Assembly (NCBI GenBank): GCA_032622095.1
Contig: CP136066.1
Location: forward strand, 190,084,816 to 190,148,815
DNA length: 64,000 bases
DNA from: Siphonodentalium dalli
Lineage: Eukaryota > Mollusca > Scaphopoda > Gadilida > Siphonodentaliidae
Direction: 5' to 3'
Positions 56,501 through 64,000 of the stretch are shown piece after piece (the stretch's first letter is position 1; every line of letters starts with the position of its first letter). The translations under genes were made by a program, and so were the position numbers. The notes under the pieces were generated by a model. That model saw nothing but the letters and a program-made list of their open reading frames with translations. It was not told the origin of the DNA and made no database searches.

Positions 56501-59500
56501 TAAAATATTTTCATAATCCCGAATTACACATTCTGTTCCGTTGCGATTACGTTCATAATTAGTTGCGATTACGTTCATAATTAGTCATTCTGAATGGTAA
56601 GAGTCGCTTTTTAATATAGGAATCATTGATCGCTTCTGAAGTTTTTGAATTGCTATCTGCGGTCTACTTAATGGCAATTTCCGGTTCACTGTATTTATAT
56701 TTGAATTGACATGTACCTAATGCATTCACGTTTCCTTTGAGCTTAATATGCATTGTTAATTGGCAATTGTCAGAGAATTCATTGAGTTGCTTCACGCAAA
56801 AGTAACTTTCATCGGACAGATATCTTTCAGACACGAGAATATAATCTACTTAACTTGCCCAGCGTTATAATGGTATACGAGGTGTAGTTTCCCAAAGAAT
56901 CACCTCTAATATTCTAAGAGGATTTACATAACTTGAGAAGTTGAATCCCAAAAGAGTTGACATGTCTGCCTTTAACACAATCCAAAACATAACTATCCGG
57001 AAGAGAAATATATTTATCATCATCTTGCTCGACACAATCCTGTCTCCCACATGTTCGAGAGTTGAAATCTCCGCCCATGATTATTACTGATCTATCACCA
57101 TATTTTCGCAGTTCTATTTCGAAAAATCTAGTCATAACTTTTTCCAACAAGTCAATGATTGGTGCGGAATATAAATCGAAACAAAGACAACGCTGAAATT
57201 TTGATGGCCAATTTCGCCTTCAAACTCGACAAACAGTGCAACATCTTCAATATGAGTTACATCTTCAACCGATCTTCCTTAAATTTAAATATGTTGTACG
57301 TGTTATATATGATGTACGTATTATGTGTATTAGATGTCATGTAAAGCTTCACATTGTTAATTTGTAACACCAAAATCTTCAGGACACGTAACTGATAATG
57401 GATGAACATGAAATTGAGACATTACAAGGCATTTCGACACCAATCTAACAAGTGATATAACCACGTGGTGAAACATATAATATGGTGTGGTGATAATAAC
57501 AATCTGGTAGAATTTACATCTTTATTTCTGTTAATGTTCTGGTACAGATCAACGAGAAATTGAGATATTTCATGGGTACTGCGAGACTACACCATAGCAG
57601 CTAATATAGACTTGGCAGCAACAATTGAATGGGCATGTCGAACCTCAGCCTCCTAATTGTGTCTACACCTTTGAAAGGAGGGATACAGATATAATTACAC
57701 GAATTCAAGATATCCGCATCATATAATTGGGGAAATAAACTTGCAATTCACAGCACAATTCCAACTATTTTCAAGTTTTCGCACATAAGTTAGGTAAACG
57801 CTCTTTATTGTTACCATATTAGGAACACATTAATAGTAAACGCTCTTTATTTGTCTATGTTCGAGAATGTCTATTGTGCTATGGCTTTAATTGGACTTTC
57901 TGTGGTACATTACGTCCGCATATTGTATTTAATTACCGTAAGATACAGACCTGTTTTGATACAAGAGACTGGCTGTGATCAAAGCGAACATAGTTCAAGC
58001 TCTTTGATGACTAAATACTCATTGACGAGTAGTTTACATTGGGAATGTCCCAGATAATACTTGTTTTTGTTAACACTGGTTGTCTGGTCATTCCCTGCGA
58101 ATGACTTAATATAAATCTTCTGCACCTGTATACATATTATTAAAACATCCCTCCAATTGAATAATTTACGCCAAACCATGATGCTTTAGTATAGAAATGG
58201 TTAAGCTTCAGTAAGGTATAATTTAGTCCATAATGTTCGGGCCCACTTAGCTATCTACGTGCGAATATGAATTGTGACGCCTGGTTACTGCAGTATGTTT
58301 TTGTGACATCTGAGGCTATCTGTCGACGACACTATATATAGTACTTTTATCAGGCGAGATGCACTCGCACGGATATGTGAAATTCACAGCCGTATACGAC
58401 ACCATAGTGTCAGATAGTGACAATAAAAGGCTAAGATAGCACGCATGTATACGTCACGCGATATTATAATGCGCTTGACACTTGAGGGCGACTTTTTCTG
58501 CTCAGTTTCCACACTGCATCCGATAAGTGTTGCCAATATACCCCCATATAACATATAATTACCTGATATCTCAGGCAATTATTGCACTACCCGATTGGCC
58601 ATGATCGATATATTGGTTCTCAGGACAGGCTGAGGTCACGGTGGTAAGTCGTTAAGGCTGTTAAGCGCTATTCGCCGGATGTCGTGAATTATGTTCCAGA
58701 GTAAAGGGCGACTCAGCACTTATCTCGGGTTTCCGTGGCATGCGCACTTGAATCTCAACTCATCTCATCTCAATCCATTGCGGAATGTGAATACCGAATG
58801 GCCAGTCTAAATAAAATTAGACCGTGTTTTATAGGGAGTGGTATAGTCGATTTCTTTGAAATTTTCGGCGATGTTGGTAGAATGCTACATTCTCCAGGGT
58901 TGGCATAGTGCCTGAGTACTAACTTAACAATTTCACGCACCCGAACAAGTCCATAATATGTCTTTAATGACTATCTTTTTAATACAATGTACTCCTATCC
59001 ATATAATATACACACACATGTAGTATTTATTCAAATAGAATATACCTATATTTCTAAATGTATACATGCACTCATGTGCCATGCACTATCCAATTTATAT
59101 TATTTGAATTGCATTAAGTTTATCTCTATGCATATATGTCACTATACGACGATGAATTGAATTATAACATACACCACATCGCACCATGCATGGACCCAAC
59201 TGCATCAACATAAGAGCCCTCGTCTGAATATTCGTTTTCACAGAGGAGTGTGCTTCAGTTAATTATTCGGTTGTATATTATCAATTCGTACATGAATCAT
59301 ATCAGACGATCTCTCTATTCATGATGACTTACAAAGCCAATCACCCTGAACATCGCTTTTATACTAATTAGCAATGGCGTTACACAAATTACACGCGGGT
59401 TGCCAGGCATTGCATGAATTAATTGGGAGGGAGAAATAATTACCACTTAAAGCATAAAGCAAACATTATGCTAAGATGAATCGAGGATTGGCACTTAAAG

Positions 59501-61382
59501 ACACACATGCTGTCCGGACAATATCTTTTACTTGAATTAGGTGTAAGTCATTTCGTAACCTGACAAGCTGGTATATCTTCCAAAAACAAAAATTCAACTC
59601 GAACCCCAGTGTGAGTCAAATCGTAACTTATATATAGCTTACTCAACAGGTAACACCCTGAGTCATTTCGTACCGTCTGCCTTTAAGTAGGCTGCACACC
59701 CATATTTATATCTTAGATTGCCATATCAACTTCAAGTCGCAAACAAAATATTTAAAAATAGGAAGCTTCAGGAAAAATGATGTTGTAATAATTCAACGTC
59801 CTCCCGCAAGCAGTCCAAATTGAGTGTGCAGTTGAATGGACCAAGGCGAATGGTAGACCCGGTAATTCAGACACACAACAGATAGTTTGTGTATACTATG
59901 GTATACATAATAGGAGAGTACCATAGTATCTGTACCATGGTCTACTATGATACTACCCTAGTATCTGCACCACGGTACTACTCTGGTAGTACCATAGTAC
60001 CCGCACCGTGGTAACATACCATAGTACCTGTACTATGGTAGTACCATATTACTTGTACCACGGTACTACTATGGTAGTACCATTATGTACTGTAGTACTA
60101 CTATAGTACTTTTACTATGGTGCAAGTACTATGTTACTGTGCCAAACATACTGTGGTACTTTTTACAATTATATTACCATGGTACTGTTTTATAATGGTG
60201 GGTATCTTCGTTTCAGCCACAGCGCCATAACACGACGTTGTCAGCATTATCGGTTGAAGAATTTCTGCGCAGATGGTTAATTTCACACAGGAAATCACTT
60301 CACTGTACGCTGAAACCACCGACCATCGGAAAGCTAATGACAAACTTTCCCAGATACACGAATCCGGGAGCATTTCCTGAACGTGGATCTCAAATCGCTT
60401 ATCTGGGTTAGACGGTTATCGTCTAGCTGGTGGCACGAAGTGTATATAATTTGACAAGCTGCTGTGTTCACCTTACAACTGTCAAACCTTTGGCTTATTA
60501 CATGTAGGTGCCTCAAATCTGAGGGATTTTTTCTGGCCTTTGTCCCATAACCACATGTATCGTTGGGCTGCTTATATAAGCGAGATCACTGGGTCGCGGC
60601 GTATTGGATTCATCCAGCTCCGTTCCGTGGTTTCAGAGATTCTTCCAGCCAAAGTTTTGGAGCAGCATTTCCATATATGGAGCTTTTGAATTATTCATGA
60701 CTTCCATATATGGAATGCTACTCCAAAACTTTTACCTGTAGCACTAAAACCACAGTGACGGAACCGGACCTGGTGGATCCAATACTATATGGCCGCGAGT
60801 TAGTGACAGGGCATACAGGCCTAACGCACAATGCACTCCATCAACTGAGCCACCGGGAACACTCGGTTCGGAGCTCATCTATATTTGGTGTCACCTGGTC
60901 ATCTCAAACATATTTCTCTGGACCATCAATACCACCTACGAGAAACGAACTGCCGTCCCGCAGAGGAAAATATCTAATGTAAACACACCAGGTAGTTAGG
61001 CGCACATGGCGGAAATGAAACCAAGGCTATATTTATAATGAATCCAAACCGCAAGTCTGCGTGATTTCACGTAATCTAAACCAGATGACACCCCTCTACA
61101 ATGATTGCAATATCGATTAGATTGTCAGTGCTTTATCACAAATCATCAGGTACGGGTGGATCGCTCGACAAGCGAGAAGACATATAGTCATATACCCCGC
61201 CATATATAACATGAAATGTTTATGAATATTTGCATAGAAATGCTCCCACGCAGACACGAGCCAGCAGTGAGCCAGCGGCAATAAAAAGCGCGAACGAGTT
61301 TAAATAAATTTGTAAACAATTGCACTTACTCCTGTTTGTGGTCCAGGTCCGAATCCACCTGATTACTATTCTGGTCAGCCAT
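50237..61382 (-). CDS. Short KASH-domain (nesprin-like) protein, 4 exons, complete
   Basis: Spliced gene-level entry; exons 61382-61330, 53396-53231, 51504-51317 and 50510-50237 join in phase to 226 residues. KASH proteins are tail-anchored in the outer nuclear membrane; their tail binds SUN trimers in the perinuclear space, forming the LINC bridge to the cytoskeleton. Here residues 1-17 are acidic/polar, about 18-135 are helical and spectrin-like, 138-166 are Pro/Ser/Asp-rich, about 170-193 form a Leu-rich membrane helix, and 203-226 are a KASH tail of exactly the nesprin length, starting with the conserved Cys. It is far smaller than most nesprins. The last four residues are SPPV rather than PPPx. 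The cytoskeletal partner cannot be read from the sequence. Confidence 0.88.
50537..50940. mobile_element. MITE, TACTCAATCCGATCAGACG family, variant copy
   Basis: Starts GATGCATAATCAGAATTAAC instead of the TACTCAATCC end of copies 1 and 2, but keeps GAGTCGAGGAACCCACCCAT and GACAGTGGTTAGCATTATTT. It sits 26 bp upstream (gene sense) of the KASH exon 4 acceptor. Confidence 0.75.
51317..51504 (-). CDS. KASH gene exon 3: spectrin-like helices
   Basis: Acceptor TTGGTATTTCAG|GAT, donor GCCAAAA|GTAAGT, phase 0 in, phase 2 out. It encodes DLYDEIKRYTDHVCHTF, then EDQYNSLKNLVEELEPKW, consistent with the remaining helices of one spectrin-like unit. Phase and helical pattern agree on both sides. Confidence 0.84.
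51811..52263. mobile_element. MITE, TACTCAATCCGATCAGACG family, copy 2
   Basis: Same ends and order as 33706-34158 (GGTACTCAATCCGATCAGAC to GTCTGATCGATTGAGTACC), with a GTT expansion near 52211. It lies in the intron between KASH exons 2 and 3. Confidence 0.85.
52668..52942. mobile_element. MITE, same family, inverted and truncated
   Basis: Reverse-oriented relative of the 50537 variant: it ends GTTAATTCGGATTATGCACC and contains TTTGATGGGTGGATTCCTCG and TCGAGAGTATGTCGGTCGGC. The left end is missing. Confidence 0.7.
53231..53396 (-). CDS. KASH gene exon 2: spectrin-like helices
   Basis: Acceptor ATTTGTTACAG|T, donor CAGAAG|GTACGG, phase 2 in, phase 0 out. It encodes ELRGLMKKVLTLQYAAYSIS and NIRKWLQRMEVEVPSSL, a helix pair with W in the position typical of spectrin repeats, followed by a charged helix (YEESVKLKHQK). 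Confidence 0.82.
55700..55995. mobile_element. Insertion with a 35-bp-arm hairpin inside the LINE relic
   Basis: Interrupts the LINE between its inter-domain piece and the RT. It contains a zero-loop inverted repeat at about 55914-55983 (CGGCATATCAACATGTTGTA with its inverse, one mismatch over 35 bp, centre CTCCAACTTGGAG). The insertion limits are approximate. Confidence 0.6.
56533..56585 (+). repeat. 24-bp tandem duplication
   Basis: GTTGCGATTACGTTCATAATTAG is present twice in a row within the LINE relic. Confidence 0.75.
57330..59868. other. KASH intron 1, no exon seen
   Basis: Non-coding. Shared short blocks include AAACGCTCTTTATT twice at 57796 and 57838 (also near 43030) and a repeat end near 58170 (TTTAGTATAGAAATGGTTAA). 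The frames at 57851 and 57979 (minus) are overlapping and featureless. Confidence 0.5.
59880..60190. repeat. Palindromic TACCATAGTAC microsatellite
   Basis: More than 20 short, mostly self-complementary units of the form GTACCATAGTA, GTACTACTATGGTAGTACC or GTACCACGGTAC. Because each unit is a palindrome, the tract can fold into many alternative hairpins. Confidence 0.85.
60605..60775. mobile_element. Inverted repeat with two CCATATATGG sites
   Basis: Left GGATTCATCCAGCTCCGTTCC ... AAGTTTTGGAGCAGCATTTC is mirrored by GAATGCTACTCCAAAACTTT ... GACGGAACCGGACCTGGTGG. Each inner arm carries CCATATATGG (about 60671 and 60706), a perfect CArG-type SRF sequence. It lies in KASH intron 1, 560-780 bp from exon 1. 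It is likely a MITE, and any regulatory role is speculative. Confidence 0.65.
60776..61329. other. KASH intron 1, no feature seen
   Basis: Ordinary sequence with a 90-codon plus-strand frame at 60710-60982 that overlaps the inverted repeat and has no motif. Confidence 0.5.
61330..61382 (-). CDS. KASH gene exon 1 (start codon)
   Basis: ATG at 61382, reading MADQNSNQVDSDLDHKQ, donor CAGGA|GTAAGT, exit phase 2. The split codon with exon 2 gives Asp. The start is chosen because the phase joins exactly with exon 2 and no in-frame exon was seen further upstream. There is no internal homology to prove it, so the first exon is the weakest part of the model. Confidence 0.68.
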
Positions 61383-62371
61383 TAATCCGGGTATGCTATG
61401 TCCGCATATTAAGGAATTTAAATCCACACACAGTGAATAGAATATCACTACGAGTGGGAAGTACTATTAGCGGTTCATCATCACTCCACCGTGGAAATTC
61501 ACGTTACTATTTTTATGATATAGGTAATATACAGCTGCGAACGAAACATGAGGTCAACCGACAATTGGCAAACAATAAGCGATAGGGTCGGACACACTTT
61601 TAATAGCAGTAATCGTGAATCTTGGTGTCGAATTATAATTCCAGGTTATAGCTGGTTATACATATATAATGTAATTCAAGTAGCAGGAGCAACTTGTAGC
61701 TGATCTGGTGGGAAATGTTAGCATCACAGTGTTGTCATATTGACCTGAATGCGGCCCTATTCAACGAGTATGTACGCGTCGTGTCTATCTAAAATACGGA
61801 TGGGAGTGGACCATTTGGTAAATACGAGGGGAGATTCGACTTATACGATGCAATCAGATAAGACCCATTGAGAGATATCGATCGTTTTGTAAATAATTGA
61901 AAGGTCTTAGGTAATAGAGTGCCCCAAGGAAGTGTTGTCTCGACTGTAAATTACTAAGGAAAGATATTAATGGTCTATTTACCGGCGACAAACATGACCA
62001 AAAGTTTACACACATAAAATTAAAGCGAAACATGGTGTTCGTGTCTCAAAATGGATGTATTGAATGGCTATTTCAAGTTTCCCGTTCCATGGACTGGACT
62101 AAATTGATAACTGCATGCTATAATAACATACGGACTACATGATGTATACCTGTATTCGTCCGGATGAATATTGAAGTGGTAGTAAATTATTGCCCCCAAA
62201 AGGTACAATTTACATTCGGTTATGTTACATGTTATGTGAGTTTGGCAATGGAATTGATGATTGCACGGATGGTCACCTTGATTATGCAGTTTATCTTCTG
62301 CAAATTGGGGGATATAGAATCTGAACAGAATGGATACAATATTGTTAATTTGATATACTTCCCACAAGATG
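61383..62371. other. Upstream flank of the KASH gene
   Basis: Should hold the 5'UTR and promoter if the exon 1 assignment is right. No convincing TATA element or CpG-rich stretch was recognised. The overlapping frames at 62068 (minus) and 62164 (plus) show no motif. Confidence 0.45.
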
Positions 62372-62505
62372 GGGTATAAGCAGAACGAGGTCCATACAGG
62401 GCGAATTTGGTGATTCTAGATAGCTGTATGGGGTAATATAACTAAATTTACCTTCTGGGAACCTCATTCTGCAAATGTCAGACACATTATATCCAGGCTT
62501 GACCA
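62372..62505. mobile_element. Half-size copy of the nested-palindrome MITE
   Basis: AGCAGAACGAGGTCCATACA and its inverse GAACCTCATTCTGCAAATGT flank GGTGATTCTAGATAGC. The outer flank TGTCAGACACATTATATCCA resembles the flank of 37752-38032. Confidence 0.65.
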
Positions 62506-62714
62506 CGGATTTCTGAAAGTTTTCGAGTAAAATACCCCCTGTGTGAAAGTAGCCGTTACCGTTTCTTTACTGAATGGATTCTTCCATTCAGCAATAAGAG
62601 TATGCAATGGAATGGTCTATTATTCATCTGGAGGGATGTTCGGGAACCGTAAAGACAACGGGTAAAACAAAAACAGATGATACAAGTGCGAAAGGATTAA
62701 TATTCATTGGTGGG

Positions 62715-63260
62715 AAATGCCTAGATCCTGTCAAGATTCTCTACTCTGGCTAACGCCCGTAGAGATCATACTCCACCAGTACAAAACCTGTGAACTTTTT
62801 GAAGTTTTGACAGGGAACCTAAGTCGAAAAAATAACTTGGGGAATATATTTGTTAGTTATTATCCTGTTCCTTAATAATATACTTCACTGTAGGTGAAAG
62901 TACCAACTCGAAATTGTATGTATTTCTGTGATTTTTGCGAGCCGATATCGCAATAAACATTGAATTAATTACCCAGGAGAAATTCTATAATTGTACACGA
63001 CGCAAAGCAATCTCGCTGACAAAGTCACTTAAATCGTGACATTTCGAGTTGGGACCTTCACCTACATTGAAGTACATTATTAAGTTACAAGGTTTTGTAC
63101 TGGTGGAATATGATCTCTACGTGCGTATAGCTAAGAGTAGATATTCATGCCATGATCTAGGAAATGCCCAGATAATATATAGGTTCAACAAACGGATTTG
63201 AACTTTTATTTGAACATTTCTTAAGGTGGCTACTCATCAATGAATATTTAGTAAAGAAAT
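62715..63260 (+). repeat. Interspersed repeat, GCCGATATCGCAATAAACATT family, second copy
   Basis: Collinear with 38413-38790 from GTAGAGATCATACTCCACCA to TTTCGAGTTGGGACCTTCAC. From 63089 part of it returns inverted (GGTTTTGTACTGGTGGAATA), so this may be a complete inverted-repeat element of about 500 bp. Confidence 0.65.
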
Positions 63261-64000
63261 TGTGTTGTTTCTGCTCGGATGTTTGAAACAGGTACAGTTG
63301 CTCTCGAAACAATCTTCGGTGTACGTGAGAGTGCCGATTATGAAACTATTGTGTTGCGTTTTGTTATCTATTTTATCGTATAACGTTAGGCCTAATTCTT
63401 TCAAGTGCATGGTGCATTAATATGCATAACATACAATGTACTTTATAGACGCGTGGGCTGCAGGGAGCTTTAAACCGACGTTGCATGAAAGTCGAACCCA
63501 GTAGCTATTTATTATCTTATGGCAATATCCTTCTTAAGATTGATAGATCACGGATACAAGGCGAGGCAACGTGGGCGAGACTTTCGATGAGAAACGTGCT
63601 GGTGCAATACGCTGAATGTGTCATGCTCAGCATTTGTTTTGTGATAAAGCTACCCAGTTTCTCATATAACCGTAAATGCATATCTATTATAGTATACTCG
63701 TCTGTAGTCGGTGACACTATATATCGGTAATGTTTATTAAACATTTAAAACTAAATTGTTTCTATCCATGCATAGAATTTTAGTAACATGTGTAATGTTA
63801 GCATAGTTCTCAACGTAGGTAACTATCACAATTTTGGAAACATTGGCAAATTTATCACACAAAATAAACCTGGTTAGAATGACAAATTCAGCGTGATAAG
63901 CCAGCAATGTATCCTCTGCTATACTATCAGCTTATATAGACATGTGCATATATATGCAGACAGTTGTGTTCTGGTATACATACCCAGTTCCACCCGGAAC
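63261..64000. other. No gene seen
   Basis: AT-rich sequence to the end of the window. The overlapping opposite frames at 63485-63744 have no recognisable domain. Confidence 0.5.

Larger units (their letters stand above)
53550..57320 (-). pseudogene. Decayed LINE with endonuclease, RT and C-terminal domains
   Basis: Pieces in order on the minus strand: endonuclease remnant near 57250-56914 (RSVIIMGGDFNSRTCGRQD), an inter-domain piece (ESVDFFKKILCPDN, 56213-55990), RT (GHYPDSW near 55430; DNNFGFRKNRCTIDSAYVLK and IDFQKAFDSVDR at 55308-55096), and a C-terminal Cys/His motif (ERLCSACNSKQIVSEYHF) near 53970-53900. The end is an AATAAA-containing 3' region and a TCTTA tail near 53550. It aligns with the LINE at 1.1-3.5 kb. 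Many stops and frameshifts make it inactive. It lies in KASH intron 1, in the same orientation as the gene. Confidence 0.85.

Noticed and set aside
60134-60373. Minus-strand 79-codon frame
   Set aside because: It overlaps a microsatellite and a weak interspersed repeat shared with the window start; no domain.

Overview
This is animal nuclear DNA. Two genes with spliceosomal introns (GT-AG borders, matching phases) encode proteins of animal type, and the rest is repeat-rich, AT-rich sequence. The density of decayed LINEs, small inverted-repeat transposons, minisatellites and a foldback element, plus the relatively large introns, suggests an invertebrate. A marine lophotrochozoan such as a mollusc is my best guess, but the sequence does not prove it.

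Gene 1 (+ strand, 3934-42669) is an EMAP-like (EML) microtubule-associated protein. I could chain 22 exons in one open phase, giving 964 residues and a stop. The order is an EF-hand pair, a Ser/Lys-rich basic linker, the HELP motif, then WD-type repeats making a tandem propeller of about 640 residues. The 5' end is missing: the first visible exon needs one base from an upstream exon. A polyadenylation signal follows the stop at 42732. The EF-hand plus EML arrangement is unusual.

Gene 2 (- strand, 61382-50237) is a complete four-exon gene for a 226-residue KASH-domain protein: a short N-terminus, one spectrin-like helical segment, an acidic Ser/Pro linker, a transmembrane helix and a 24-residue luminal KASH tail. 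It should sit in the outer nuclear membrane and bind SUN proteins. Gene 1 is predicted to bind microtubules and gene 2 to anchor the cytoskeleton at the nucleus. They are convergent neighbours about 7.6 kb apart, and nothing suggests co-regulation.

Mobile DNA fills introns and intergenic space. At least three LINE types are present: (i) a nearly intact copy at 1.1-3.6 kb and a decayed relative at 53.6-57.3 kb; (ii) a family at 7.5-8.4, 14.5-17.5 and 47.1-48.0 kb sharing a 3' hairpin, AATAAA and a microsatellite tail, one copy flanked by 148-bp direct repeats; (iii) others at 24.6-26.1 and 40.7-41.8 kb. Non-autonomous inverted-repeat elements include a foldback element with about nine 175-bp satellite units (4.3-6.15 kb), a 2.3-kb element with ~340-bp arms (8.4-10.7 kb), two copies of a poly(G)-ended element, several palindromic MITE families, and three tandem 5S-rRNA-derived units (28.0-28.85 kb). 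Several minisatellites touch splice sites; in the clearest case the acceptor and first 20 bases of an EML exon are repeated upstream (30251-30704).

Exon borders were read by eye from splice consensus, reading phase and family resemblance, so individual borders could move by a few bases. No tRNA gene, CRISPR array or bacterial-type operon was seen.
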